Origin: Dallia pectoralis
Taxonomy: Eukaryota > Chordata > Actinopteri > Esociformes > Umbridae
Direction: 5' to 3'
NCBI GenBank assembly: GCA_029465975.1
Contig: CM055736.1
Location: forward strand, 5,705,482-5,769,481
DNA: 64,000 bases
The first letter of the stretch is position 1. Each line of letters begins with the position of its first letter. Shown piece by piece: positions 35,601 to 50,600 of this stretch. The notes under the pieces were generated by a model. That model had not been told where the DNA came from. It made no database searches and saw nothing but the letters and a program-made list of their open reading frames with translations. A program made the position numbers and the translations under genes.

Positions 35601-38600
35601 TAATACTAACTACGTTTATACAATACTAAAGCATGTGAATTGTTGCTGCTTGCTCTCCTCCCTTCTAGTTACAATTGAAATAATTATGTTAGTAGGGGCG
35701 GCACTGCCACACTGTAAAAAACATGAAGAGAGATAGAGAGCTCAGTCTACAACACCTACCACCTTCAAACAGGAATAGGCCAACTCAGAGCATCACTACA
35801 ACTGCTAGCCACTCAGAACCATAAAAAGCTACCTACAATGCTGTGTACACAATAATACACCACTATTGTCTTCTAGCCATAAAACTTCTCTCACTCTCTG
35901 AAACTCTTTTTAAATATGCAACGCCACAAAAGCTGTACAATACATTAGGGAAAAAACACTGCAATATATTGCCTGAATTTATGCAATACTTATAAATTGA
36001 ACCTCTATAATATTGATATAAGATTAATTGTATTGCCTATTACTACTCCTGCTAGTATATTATGGCCCTCAATTACTCTAACAGATCTTTAGTTTGCAGT
36101 GGTGCACAGCGCATGCCAATGGGTCGGCTCTGCCAAGACCTTGTCATCCCATTTCACCAGTTGCCAATCAGTAGATCTGTGTGCTGTTTGAAACGTTACA
36201 GAAAGCCATACGTCCATTGCAGCATGGCCACATGGAGAGGAGTTCTATATGTGGCCAAGCCACTAGGATCCACAAAAAAAGGGAATCTAAATGGTCAGAA
36301 TGAAAGCCATTTTATGATCACTGATCAACAAAACCCCCGGCAAACCATCCGGGCTCCAGTTGGCTACATAGAAAAAGGTTTTGGAGGATCACTTAGAAAT
36401 TGAGGTGTAACCCCTATCTGTTCTACAGAGGTCGAGGCTAGAGGAGGTTACAGTTCAGTTGAGATGGGTGGTTTTAGTGAGTAAACCCAGATGGAAAACT
36501 GACGATTGGATGGTATTTTTTCTCCAAATAATTGTGAGCGTTCAACAAGGAAGTGGGTGTTGCATGCGTTGAGTGCTGGCATGCACGCGCATGTGTGCAT
36601 GTGCCCAATGGACCGGGCCTGCATGCGCATGACCTTAGTACACTGCGTACGGTGGCGTGTGTTTGTCCATGTGTAGTTGGTGGCCATTGTGTCTCTTCAT
36701 GTTTCTCCTCCCTGCGTTTCTCCTCCGTCCCTTCAGCTGATGGATGGTGATGGCTGATGGATGTGCTGCTGTCTGGACTGTCTGTCAGCCGAGCTCAGAT
36801 CAGCCCTATCACTGCTGGATTTATGGAGCCTGGGGGCCTAACTAAGCCAAATTATCTGGGCGGACTGCTGTCCTATCTATCTTCCCCACTCAACTCGCCT
36901 CCAAAAAACACATGGAAGACAGGAGAGGCTAACAACATTTTTTCTGGATCATAAAGGCTCGGCCTTGCTGCCAGGCATGCAAATCAAAAGCCTTGACAGA
37001 TGGGAGCGGAAGTTGTCCATACAAGCTGTAGGAGATTTGAACTTGACACTAGAGAGAGAACTGCAGACGATTTGGTGCCGGACCATTCCAGTCACAACTA
37101 ACAATGTTAGCAAACAACTACCTCACTGACCACAATGAAAACTAAACAGCCTTGCAATGACTGAATACCTGACACAGATACACCATGATATTGCTAAACT
37201 ACTTGGTAGTCTTGGTGGTTCTCCCACCTGAGATGCAATCACCTGCACAATTATCTCATCTTATAATGATGCAAGATGTATGAACGGCAAATATGTATTC
37301 TTCTCTATGGTGGATATATGATTGTTAATGGTAAAAGGGCCTACTGATGTGCATTACTGTCCTCAGCAGTCACCTTGTGTGCAGGAATGTTTTATTGCAT
37401 TATATTATATTTATAAAGTTTAAGCGTCAGAAGCCCTCTACCAGCCGAAAGTCCCTACATGCAGCTGGAAGTCTGCATATGGAGGAATATCTTAGAATAC
37501 AGCTAGGTGGTGCTGTGTGAGTCATCTGATGAAGTGTGTGGGTGTGACAGAAAAAGATAGACAGTGGCGCATTGGCCTCACTCTTCAAACAGCTCACAGT
37601 TTGCTAGACGGAGACAGTCCCAGCTCGGTATTCCACACACCTACATGCCACATTCTCCAACTGCCTGACATTAAAAGACACACACATTTGAGCATGAAGA
37701 GTCTGCACCGCCAAGGCATCTACCGCTACTGTGTCGATGCTATGGCAACTCCTACTGTAGTTTCCTCCGTACATATTTTTTCACATATGAGCTGTGTGTG
37801 TGCGCCTCGGTGCCGCTCTTCTACTCAAATGTGAGCCAACTCTGCCATAGCCAAAGGTACTCTCTGCCTTTTGCAGTTACCAGTCACAGTGTGAGGGGAA
37901 AGAAGATGCGAAAGCAGTGCAGAGATAAAACAAAGCTTCTATAGACTATTGAGAAAGTAGTGACTATAGAATCTATATTGACATTCACCCAAGAAGGTCT
38001 TGTGGATGCCAGACCAGTGTGTACCAACATTCTGTGATACCTAATGCAACATATCAATCAGTATTGGCCTCTGGGGTGATTCCCATCTTGGGGTAAGAAC
38101 CAACCAGGATCCGATTTGTTTACAAGCCACAATCAGCAAAGAGTAGAAGCGATCTGTTTACGTTTTCATGTTGTCCATGTGTTAGCCAGGCTCGCCATTG
38201 ACGTCATACAGATCGTGTTTCGGCAGCGGAAATGCCTAATGACAACACTAACAATAACAGCAGAACTGCCAGTGACCACGCTAGAGACGGAAGCCGCTCT
38301 CTCCTCTGCACAAGGAGGGGAAATAAACCTAGGCCGCAGTGTCGGTTGGTTGGATTTGGCTCAGGATCATTTAAATACCAATCACACCAGCCAAAGATAC
38401 CAAACCCCTAGTCCACATTAACCATCATCCCAAACCCACACCTTTGCCTATACAGCACTGTCAAACATGTGACGGACAGACACACACACACGCACGCACA
38501 CACTGACCTTTGCAGGTCTTTCCGTCTGGCTGCAGAGTGAATCCCACAGGGCAGCTGCAGCGTACCCCCGTCGCAGTGTCCTTGCATGTCCTGTCACAGC

Positions 38601-41600
38601 CCCCATTGTTCACCGCACAGGTTTCTGGGTAAAACAAAACATTTACAGTGGGAAAGAAGAGAGGACGGGGAGCAGGTGAGAGGAGGGGGTTAAACCTACA
38701 TATCGCTACTTTAACAGACCCTGTTAAACAAGACCAATGAGAGCGAGAAAGTATCAAGGGTACGTTTGAGGAGAGGCAACTTGCAATGGAGGAATACAAA
38801 CTTTAGACTTCTTTTTCATCAAACACATTTGGATGTATTACCACATTTTTCATCCAGTGTCAAGACATTCCAGTAATCCTTTAGCCCAGGGACAGATTGC
38901 CAGAGGGTTCACAGTAGGACGTTCATAGACGTTTCAAAAAATGCTTAGAAACATAGATGGGTTACAAACAAATTGTTAATTGGTCTTAAAATATTAAATT
39001 AAAGACAGATATAAACAGAAATAAATGGTGTGGTCTGATCAGGAAAATAAATCAGAAGCATTGGTAATGTATCCCAAAAAAGACAAAACTCAAGGAAAAC
39101 TAGGTAAAACACAGGAGTCCAAAAAAATGTGTGCAGGGATTCAGAAGTAGTACCGAACCTGTATATTTTGACTTCGGGACAAAATAATTTTACGTGGCAC
39201 AGATAACATTTGCTCTGACATGAATATTACCCAAGCTAATTCTTAAACAAACAGTGCCTACTGGCACCTCCGCTCCACCTGCACTCCCCTTGTTGCTTTA
39301 GGAAAGATGAGCTCACTAACACCCAATGGGCATCAGATATTGCTGAGGATGGCGAAACTGTACACTGTTATTATAAAAGACTCGGTTGAATGAGAGTTGA
39401 AGGATAAAGCTGGGTATGGCTCTGCCATCCCATGGTATTTGTTTAGCCTATTGGTTTCATACATGCATTGGCAAATTAAATACACATTTAGAGATTTTTC
39501 TTTTTTCTTTTGAAACATTTCTCTTTTCTCCATCTTTAACATTTCTGATAACTAGTAATGTTCTGGCTTTTATCATACTGCTTGTTCAACCTGAAAGTTG
39601 TAATCCTTATGTGTAGAAGATAACACATTCCTTTCCCCAAGAAACCAAGGATCACAGGGCTAAATGACTACAGACCAGTTGTCCTGACCTCTGTGGTTAT
39701 GAATTCCTTTGAGCGCCTGGTGTTATCACACCTCAAGGCCATCACTAATCCAGTGCAAGACCCATTGCAGAGCCAACAGGTCAAGACGGGACAAGAACGC
39801 CTACAGGGGGGAAATGGACTGGCTGGTGTCCTGGTGCAGTCTCAACAACTTGAAGCTAAATGCACTAAAGACAGTAGAGATGTTCCATTGTCCTGGAGGG
39901 CTCCCTGTCAACACAATCCTTTTACTTCCTGGCCAACACCATTGCCCATGACCTCTAGTGGGAGCTGAACAACACCACTCTCACTAAGAAAGAACAATAA
40001 ATATTGTACTGCCCGCGCAGTACAAACCGCCAACTTCCATGATCATTAATGCGTACACAGCCATCATTGAGTCCATCCTGACCTCATCCATCACCGTCTG
40101 ATACGCTGCAGCCACTGCCATTGTCAAGGATTGGTTTTAAGCTGCAGTCCCTCAAAGACCTGTTCAAAGTCAGTTCACTGAGGGGGGCAGCAAAGATTGA
40201 GCCAGACCCCTCCCATCCGGGTGACAGACTTTTTAGAACTCTCCCCGCTGGCAGACAGCTACGGTCAATCAAGACCAAAACATCCCGCCACAAGAACATC
40301 TTCTTCCTCACGGCGTTGAGTCTAAGGAATATGTCTCTAGCACTAGACTGCCCTTAGCCACCCATTACCCACTCTGGACTTTCTCGGTTCTGATACGAAT
40401 GACCAGGCTGGACATCCTGTACAGTAACTGGATATCGCTCTACCTTTGCACAACTGCATATATAACTTGATATTGCTCTTTAACACAATTTGATACTTGA
40501 ACCTGGACATTTCTTTCTTTTTCTTTTGCACTATTCAGATACATTTTACACATTCTATATTTTCCTATTACATATGCCAACTAGGCAGGATTTCTTGACT
40601 GTTTGTGTTGTGTGTGTTTGTTAATGTCTTAAAATATGTGTTCTAAATGCTGCAGCTAGTGGTCAGAAAAAAATCCTTGTGTGTGTAAACAGACTTGGCA
40701 ATTAAACTGGATTATGATTCTCCAGTCTTTCACCCAAGCCATTAAAAGCACTCGCTAAAATGAGGCAAGGGGACCATATAAATTTACAATTACCAACTTA
40801 ATTACCAACTTAATTGCAATACATCTACTCTCTGATGTATAAGCAGCACGAATCCTGGCCTCACAGTAAAGCAGCTATCTGCACCATTCAGCCCTGTTGT
40901 ACATGTTTTCTGAGTAAATTTACTCACCAACAAAGTCAAAGAAATTAAGCTTCCTCTAGAACAACAAATGAACTATGACCGCCCCTCATATGCATGCCCG
41001 TCTATCAACAACGTGCCTTTTATATTCATAACAGATCAGATAACTGATCACATTCAGTCAAAATGCCAGCATAACCAGAATATCACCATGGCTAGGCACT
41101 AGTTGACAGTTGATCTTGTGGTGCTCTAGTAACTATCTCCGACAATATATATGCCAACAAAGCGGAGGTCGTCAGATGAGAGCCCTTACACGCGTCGACA
41201 TGGCTTCTGGGTCGGATGAGCAGTGCGGAAAAAAACTAAAAATGGCATAGTGAAGTGAGGGCCGTAGATACAATTGAACATGAGAAAATCGGTTAAGTTA
41301 AAAACAGATGGTTAATAGGAGGTTACAAAACTATGAAATAAAAAAGGACTGCATTTATATATACAACACAATATACAGAGCATGTTTTAACTAACCTTCC
41401 AAGTTGTCAACTGCAGAAGGCCTTTTGATGACTTGTCTACAGCAATTAATATATACAAAATATATTATTTTATTTCTAAATGTAAATTATACAATACAGT
41501 ATTATCCCCTGACCAATTGCATTAGATTTTGGTTTTGTTTGAAATCATAATTTTAAACACTGACACTCAAAATTTGTTATTGTAAGGCATTGCAAGAAAT

Positions 41601-44600
41601 TCTGTAAGAAAAGAAAACCCAAATATGTGGCTAAATGTCTGCTAAACAAACTGACGCTTTCATAAAAAAAATCCTTTTAGAAGGACAATGAACCCATGCC
41701 GAAGCTAAAGCAAATTTGGGGTACTTCAAGATCCAAAGAGTGAATGTCTTACAATGGACAAATTGAAAATCGGTGGCACTATTTGTAAATTATCATCCAC
41801 AAGCATCGTCCACAACCAACATTAAACCCTGGAGCAAAGCTCCAAGATTTGACCAAAATTACTGAAAGCCGTTACATCCCAAATTACATAAATCTGTCAT
41901 TGCATCAAATGTTGTCACTACCATAATGTGTAGGGGTTGCATATTTATACAAGCAACAAACCATTTGTAATTCACTTAAATATAGATGGGAATATGTCAG
42001 GGGTCTGAATACTGTAGCATAGAGTGCACTGAAGGTGCGGTGGTACAGGACAGCGTACTTGAATCTGAATTTCCATTCAGGTGGGTTTGTATTGGGGGTT
42101 CCATTGGCTGTTTATGGGTCAGAGTGATTTATTTTACTGACAGCATTGGGCCCTATCATTACCTCAGCACGAGTACAGTACTGCCTGGAGCCCATCTCCT
42201 GCTCCTGAGGAGATAGGCCCGTCCACCCCGAGGGCGAGGCTGAATACGGAAACACTGACACACCATCTGCCCAAACTCACTCTGATTGATGTGCTGGACA
42301 TGCCCAACCAACCCCCCACCACTGTTCCTGCCCTGCATATTTCTGTCATATGTATACTATAGGCTAAAACTGTATTAAAAGGCATATATATCGAGTCAAA
42401 TGACCGCCATCCCCTTTACCAGTTTGTCTTATAGCATGTGCAAATAATATTTTCAAGAAAAATAAGCTGAGAAAGCAAAAGAGGTGGTTCTGGTGGAGAA
42501 TGCCGCTTTGAGGAAAGCAATAGGGGGAACCAACACCATCTCTGTGGTGACAGATTACTCATCTGTCTTGTTGGTAAGCGCGCCAAATTGAACAGAGACA
42601 CACCTGACTAGCACCCCTGTCATCACACCCCTTCGTGTTCCTCTCGCTCCCCTGTCATCCGTCTTGAAAATAGCCACAATGCTCACATGTTCTCTGGAGA
42701 ACAAGCCGCTCCGCTGACGTCAAGCCCAAGCGAAACCCAGCCCCCATGGAGGACACACATTTAAATCATTAAAGGCAACCTGTGTGCTTTTTTAACCGTC
42801 CTCAGGCCATGGCCGGTCTACTCAATGAGCTGTTGGGGGAAAGACCTCTCTCAGCATAGTTTACAGGGTTCCATTCTCTGTGATGGGCACCAGTACTATG
42901 TGTTGGTGAAGATTCGGCTTGGGGAGAGTTTGTGAGGGGAGGTTTGAATGTGAAAATGGTGTCTATTTATTGGACAGCTTTCTTTCCTGCCTATCAAAGT
43001 TAGATGGCATTATTAAGTAAATTCATATGCAGTCTGGTCAAAATGTGATTTCTGAAACGAGAAGTCTAATCGTGTATTTTGTGTTATACTAGATGTTGGA
43101 ATAAAAAACATTGTGTAGGATACAAAGAAATATTATGACATACAAACACATATAAAGGCTAGTGCCACCTTAATTGGTAAGAATGGGCTCATAGTAATGG
43201 CCCATCCCCTTAATCCATTTCAGCCAATGATTATAATCTGTCCTCCCCTCACCAGACTCCTGTGGAGGAATTTTGGAATGAACGGAAGGAGCATTAATGG
43301 TGATACAGGATAGAAATGGTTAAAAATACGAGTGTGAATGTGTGATCCTCAGCTGGAGTGCTGGATCCAGTCAAACAATAAACACAGAATAAAGATCAGG
43401 AGAATATAAGGTTAACTCCAATTAGAGATGTGAAGCTACAACTCAAACGACCCCACCCTCAACAGCAACCCCACCCATCCTGACCACACGTTTACTGACG
43501 AGAGTGTATGCCTGTTGAAGAAAATCTGTGATTTTATGGGAGAAATCTGCATGAATACATACATTATAATACAGCTATTACTTTAAGAGGACTCACTAAC
43601 CAACTGTACACTAAATCTATTTCTACCTTTTTTGGAGGCTCCAAATGCTCAGGAAGCCCATCTTTAGGATGTTTAGGCTGGGTGTTTATTAAAGCACTTT
43701 GTCTAAACAGTTGTTGTAAAATGAGCCTTTATAAATTATTTTATTGATATATTTTAGAAAAAATACCATAAACATGTTAAAATACGAAGAGGAACGGTCC
43801 AGTAAATTTGCAGTTTGAATAACCATAAAAGATAATTCAGAAATCTATTATTTTAAAGTGTATGTTCTTGCATTTTAGGTAACTGATTGTATTGCAATCT
43901 TTGCCATCACAAAGCTAATGATGCAATGGCTATTGTTTCCTCCAAGCCATGACAATGCTCAAAATACTAAACGGACTGGAAAAATGTTCACCTAAAACAA
44001 GAAACACTATGGCTAAGAGCCATTTTTGTCTCCAAGTAGTTGAAGTCAATTTTGTCGGTCAACATTTCTAAAGACTTTAAAAGAAGTGCGGAATAATGCA
44101 AATGGGATCAATTGAAGAGTTATGCAGAAACCTGTAAGAGTAACCGTTAGTTACTGCTGGAAGGCTAGATACAATGGTCGTTTCCCACAGACAAGAGACG
44201 AGGATGTGGGAGTTTGGGTAGTTTATTAACTGCGGCCCTGAGGGTGGACATGAAGGGAACAACCAGGAAATGTAAAAAATCCCCAAATGAAATAATAAAA
44301 TGAGTACAGACAGAGAGATAGAAGAGGAGTGTGTAGGGGAGGAGGGGATACAAGCACAAGCGCCATGGCAACACATAGAAAGAGGAAGAAAAGAGTTACC
44401 CATAAGTAGCCGCCGTTTCACCCGCTTGTCCACATCAGCTACTGACGTGGCATTGAACTCAGAGCTCTCAATTGCAGCCTCATCTCTCTCTAAAACAAAA
44501 GTGACAAGGGGACAAACAGTGAGCAGTAAGGTTAATGAGAAGCCCGATGTTCGCTGCCCGCCGCTGCCCGAGGCCTCAAGTCAAGTCAGCCCATCTCTGC

Positions 44601-47600
44601 GCTTGAGCGAAAACCAAAGCCAATAAGCACGAAGCCATGAAGAAGCCCCCAAAATGACGGTTAGAGTGTTAATTCCAAAAACAAATCCCAAATCCCCAGA
44701 TAAAAAGTAAATAAATCAGAATCAGTCTTTAAGCTTACAAAAGAAGCAGGATGAGGGTAAGGGTAAAAAAGTGATAAATAAAAATAGGTGAGATTTTTAA
44801 GTGGGGTGGGGGGCGGGATGATATTGTCGACCTTGATGTTTTTAGTTTTTCTGTTGCTGTCGTCCATATCAAATGGCCACACACCCTCCGCAATGGATTC
44901 TCTCGCATCAGAGAATGAGAAGGACAAAAGGTAGGAAGAAAAGTAGAGGGAAAGATGAGCCAACATGTCCACAACAAGCTACATTAGTATATGGGGGGGC
45001 AGAGACGGAAAAAGCTTAAGAACCTACAGGAAGGAGAGATGGAAAAAACGCAAGAGGCTAAAGAACCTACAAGAAGGACTGTAGGTAAAATGGGGGACAG
45101 GGAGAGAAATAGACGATAGAAAATCTGTCCCTATTGTGGGCAAATGTATCATAAATGAAGGAAAGAAGGAACAATGGTCAATAAATGTAGTTAGGTGGGA
45201 AGGGTAGCCAAGGGAGTTGCAGTGGAGAGGGCATGCATGCAGGGGAGAAGGAGTAGGTCTGGGGGCAGCACTGGTTGCCTGTTTGTCTATGGAACACATC
45301 ACAACTGGCTGTGGCAGTCAACGCTGGAAACCATGTTCCTGAGCAGAAGCGGGCTGGGAGGGTCAGAAAGGAGGTGTGGGAAGGGGGATGTTGGGGGAGT
45401 CGGGGGAGGGGGGTTGCAGTTAAGTTGAACATGCAGCTGAGCGCTTTGGAAAGGCTCTTTTCACAATGACATCAGAGTCATTATAGGCTCTCAATAAGCA
45501 CTGCTCACTGAATCCCTGAATGGGCGGGGGGGATCCACAGCACTACCACTCAGTGCATTGGGTCTAGGATTGTCTTTGATGTACAATCTCCTATGGACCC
45601 TTTGGGTGAGGGGGGATGAAGGGAAACTTTCTGGGATTGTCTTTCTCGGGCAGTTCGTTTGGGAAGTTTTGGTGGACAAAGTGAAGGGCTCTCTGAAGTA
45701 GCCTTCTGAAATGAATGGAAGCTTTCTACTTTTCAACGGTTAGGTGTGTGTGCGGGGCTGTGGTGGGTGAGGGGGTGCATTTGTGTGCGTCTGTGTGTGT
45801 GTGTGTGTGTCTGTGTGTGTGTGTGTATGGGTAACTGGGCAATTAGGTGCCGGTGTTTGGATGTGAGCACTTCTGAACGAGTGAATGCTTGAGTTTGAAG
45901 GTGTGTGTGTGAATGTGTGTGTGTGTGTGTGTGTGTGTTTATAAGTGTGTGGTTGAGTGTGGCTGGTTGTAGAAGAAAGGGCAAGGAGAAGGGAGAGAAC
46001 TGAATGCTTCAGGACACTGCTAAGAGGCTAAAGAAACTAGCAGTATTAAGACATCTTCAAAGGGGGCCTTCTAAGTGGCCATGTTTAGAGAAATACCTAA
46101 ACTTACACAGGACACAGTGAGTTAAAGGGAGAGAGGAACTAATCAAGAGTTGTACTACGAGGACTCTAACGATATCCAAATACAGAGAAACATCAAACCA
46201 GAATGAAACAAAAAGGAAATCCAAACGAGATAGACGCAGAAACAGCCCCTCCAATGCAGCTGGCAGATAGGAACGCAGACAGACAAACGGACTAGAGGGG
46301 TTGTATGGATTAGTATGGCGGAGGTGAGGGTAGACAGACAAACAGAGAATGGAGGCGGGCAGGGTGTATGGGAATGACAAGAGGTGGAGGTTTTAGTGAG
46401 ACACGGACAGGTGGATAAAGGGGGTGGGAGGGCGGAAATGTGGGGTTATGGGCAGGTTTTGGGGTTGCCACAGTAACGGGACTTCATTCGCGGGGGAAGG
46501 GGTTTTACTATTTTTTTCTTTTTGTGGGTAGCTCTATGTTATATTTGATCAGGCTGCAATTGAGAGTTTTGCTCTACGTCTGTATAATTTTTCACTAGTT
46601 CCCTCCAAATAAGTCTTTAATGAACTCTATTGCTTTCCTCTCTTCCCTCTTATCAATGAAATTTCTTAAGGTAAGGATTATCCCTTTTTGTGTCTAATTT
46701 GAACATGCTTAGACAAGACAGGCAATCAGTATTATCACCAGAAAGCAATAGGATGAGGAAGGTAGAAATAGGAGTGGGAGCCCTGGAGACAACGTTACAA
46801 AGGAGCGGGGTTCAAAGGTCAGCTCAGTGACAGAGGAGTTGGGGGACAGTCAGAGTAGAGAACTAGAGGAGCCTTTCCCCTCGCCAAAGAGAAAAATAGA
46901 TGGGGGGAGTAGAAAAAGGGTTCTCTCATTCTGTCAGAGGTTTTCCTCTTCTTTCATGCTGGCTTTCTTTGCTCCTGGGGTGGCTGAAAAGGAAAAGGTT
47001 ACGAACACAAAAGAAGGCATTTTTGTGAGAGTCTGTGGGATATTACAGCATTGATGACACTGTGTTGAAATCACAACATTGGTGAGACAGCATTGAGATC
47101 ACATCATTGATGAGCGCATATTGATAACACAGCATGGATTAGATTGCATTGAAATCACAGCATGGATGAGGCTGTACTGCAGAGATCTGTTGGTTGGGAG
47201 AAAGAAATACTTTTCTAGTGTTCTAACATTGGAAGGACAGCATATAGAAAAATGCTTATTGGTGGCCTGGCAGAATATGCATGCATAAATGTGTATTACT
47301 GTATGTATCTGAAACAGAAAATAATACAATTTAAAATTAAACGGGTATTGTGTTGAGTATCATGGCTAACTTCAGATTAACCTGACCATATCCAACATGT
47401 TATTTTACCCTAGGGAGCGTATTTCGAATTTAGTAAGAGGTATTACTCTTTTTGGCTAGTGATTTTGCAGACTTCAATGCACATATACCATGATAAATTA
47501 GCCACCACTGAACAAAATGAAAAAATTCCCACATCACTAAGAGAGTAAGTGTATCTGTCAATCCACTTTAGCTGGCAATGAATTTTCAACTTTTTGTGGT

Positions 47601-50600
47601 AACCCTTGTCTGGAAAAAGCAAAATCTCTTAACATGTAAGCAAAAAAGTACAAGGAAAAACACACAAACCCAAAAGATTATGATACAGTGCTTCCAATCT
47701 TCAAAGCAAAATATAGGACGGGTATCCGTTTGGAAGGAAGCAAATTTTTATGATAAAAAAATTTCACCGATCCAACAAAACCAGATTTTGTAAAATGTCG
47801 TTTTGACAAATAAAAACATCTTCACATGTTTTGGGGCACAACTTGCTTAAAATGGCTTAACTGACTAACGCCTTAGATTTAGAGATAATTCAGTATGTCC
47901 TCAGCAACAATTTCACACCCCCTTAATTTCACAGACTGGAGCTTTATGTGCATTCCTTTCTGCCTGAACAGTAAATAAGTGAAAATCGATGGGTCTTAGA
48001 GGAATGGGGTCAGATATGGTGAGGTCTTAGAAGAACAGGGTCAGATGTGGTGAGGTCTTAGAGGAATGGGGTCAGATGTGGTGAGGTCTTAGAGGAATGG
48101 GGTCAGACGTGGTGAGGTCTTAGAGGAATGGGGTCAGATGTGGTGAGGTCTTAGAGGAATGGGGTCAGAAGTGGTGAGGTTTTAGAGGAATGGGGTCAGA
48201 TGTGGTGAGGTCTTAGAGGAATGGGGTCAGATGTGGTGAGGTCTTAGAGGAATGGGGTCAGATGTGGTGAGGTTTTAGAGGAATGGGGTCAGATGTGGTG
48301 AGGTCTTAGAGGAATGGGGTCAGATGTGGTGAGGTCTTAGAGGAATGGGGTCAGATGTGGTGAGGTCTTAGAGGAATGGGGTCAGATGTGGTGAGGTTTT
48401 AGAGGAATGGGGTCAGATGTGGTGAGGTCTTAGAGGAATGGGGTCAGATGTGGTGAGGTCTTAGAGGAATGGGGTCAAATGTGGTGAGGTCTTAGAGGAA
48501 TGGGGTCAGATGTGGTGAGGTCTTAGGGGGTCAGAGGAATGGGGTCAGATGTGGTGAGGTCTTAAAGGGGGGTCAGATGTGGTGAGGTCTTAGAGGAATG
48601 GGGTCAGATGTGGTGAGGTCTTAGAGGAATGGGGTCAGATGTGGTGAGGTCTTAGAGGAATGGGGTCAGATGTGGTGAGGTCTTAGAGGAATGGGGTCAG
48701 ATGTGGTGAGGTTTTAGAGGAATGGGGTCAGATGTGGTGAGGTTTTAGAGGAATGGGGTCAGATGTGGTGAGGTTTTAGAGGAATGGGGTCAGATGTGGT
48801 GAGGTTTTAGAGGAATGGGGTCAGATGTGGTGAGGTTTTAGAGGAATGGGGTCAGATGTGGTGAGGTCTTTAGAGGAATGGGGTCAGATGTGGTGAGGTT
48901 TTAGAGGAATGGGGTCAGATGTGGTGAGGTCTTAGAGGAATGGGGTCAGATGTGGTGAGGTCTTAGAGGAATGGGGTCAGATGTGGTGAGGTCTTAGAGG
49001 AATGGGGTCAGATGTGGTGAGGTCTTAGAGGAATGGGGTCAGATGTGGTGAGGTCTTAGAGGAATGGGGTCAGATGTGGTGAGGTCTTAGAGGAATGGGG
49101 TCAGATGTGGTGAGGTCTGTGGTGAGGTCTTAGAAGAATGGGGTCAGATGTGGTGAGGTTTTAGAGGAATGGGGTCAGATGTGGTGAGGTCAGAGAGGAA
49201 TGGGGTCAGATGTGGTGAGGTCTTAGAGGAATGGGGTCAGATGTGGTGAGGTCTTAGAGGAATGGGGTCAGATGTGGTGAGGTCTTAGAGGAATGGGGTC
49301 AGATGTGGTGAGGTCTTAGAGGAATGGGGTCAGATGTGGTGAGGTCTTAGAGGAATGGGGTCAGATGTGGTGAGGTCTTAGAGGACTGGGGTCAGATGTG
49401 GTGAGGTCTTAGAGGAATGGGGTCAGATGTGGTGAGGTCTTAGAGGAATGGGGTCAGATGTGGTGAGGTCTTAGAGGAATGGGGTCAGATGTGGTGAGGT
49501 CTTAGAGGAATGGGGTCAGATGTGGTGAGGTCTTAGAGGAATGGGGTCAGATGTGGTGAGGTCTTAGAGGAATGGGGTCAGATGTGGTGAGGTCTTAGAG
49601 GAATGGGGTCAGATGTGGTGAGGTCTTAGAGGAATGGGGTCAGATGTGGTGAGGTCTTAGAGGAATGGGGTCAGATGTGGTGAGGTCTTAGAGGAATGGG
49701 GTCAGATGTGGTGAGGTCTTAGAGGAATGGGGTCAGATGTGGTGAGGTCTTAGAGGAATGGGGTCAGATGTGGTGAGGTCTTAGAGGAATGGGGTCAGAT
49801 GTGGTGAGGTCTTAGAGGAATGGGGTCAGATGTGGTGAGGTCTTAGAGGAATGGGGTCAAATGTGGTGAGGTCTTAGAGGAATGGGGTCAGATGTGGTGA
49901 GGTTTTAAAGGAATGGGGTCAGATGTGGTGAGGTTTTAGAGGAATGGGGTCAGATGTGGTGAGGTTTTAGAGGAATGGGGTCAGATGTGGTGAGGTTTTA
50001 GAGGAATGGGGTCAGATGTGGTGAGGTTTTAGAGGAATGGGGTCAGATGTGGTGAGGTCTTAGAGGAATGGGGTCAGATGTGGTGAGGTTTTAGAGGAAT
50101 GGGGTCAGATGTGGTGAGGTCTTAGAGGAATGGGGTCTGATGTAGGTCTTAATGGGGTCTGATGTGTCTTAGAGGAATGGGGTCAGATGTGGTGAGGTCA
50201 GAGAGGAATGGGGTCAGATGTGGTGAGGTCTTAGAGGAATGGGGTCAAATGTGGTGAGGTCTTAGAGGAATGGGGTCAGGTGTGTTGAGGTCAGAGAGAA
50301 ATGGGGTCAGATGTGGTGAGGTTTCAGAGGAATGGGGTCAGATGTGGTGAGGTCTTAGAAGAACGGGGTCAGATGTGGTTTGGTTTTAGAGGGATGGGGT
50401 CAGATGTGGTGAGGTCAGAGAGAAATGGGGTCAGATGTGGTGAGGTCAGAGAGGAATGGGGTCAGATGTGGTGAGGTCTTAGAGGACTGGGGTCAGATGT
50501 GGTGAGGTCTTAGAGGAATGGGGTCAGATGTGGTGAGGTCTTAGCGGAATGGGGTCAGATGTGGTGAGGTCTTAGAGGAATGGGGTCAGATGTGGTGAGG

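Noticed and set aside
36062..36403. 113-codon plus-strand frame as a gene
   Set aside because: No recognisable domain, no splice or promoter support, and length within chance for a 64-kb window.
45733..45984. Minus-strand Thr/His-rich frame
   Set aside because: Translation of GT microsatellites.
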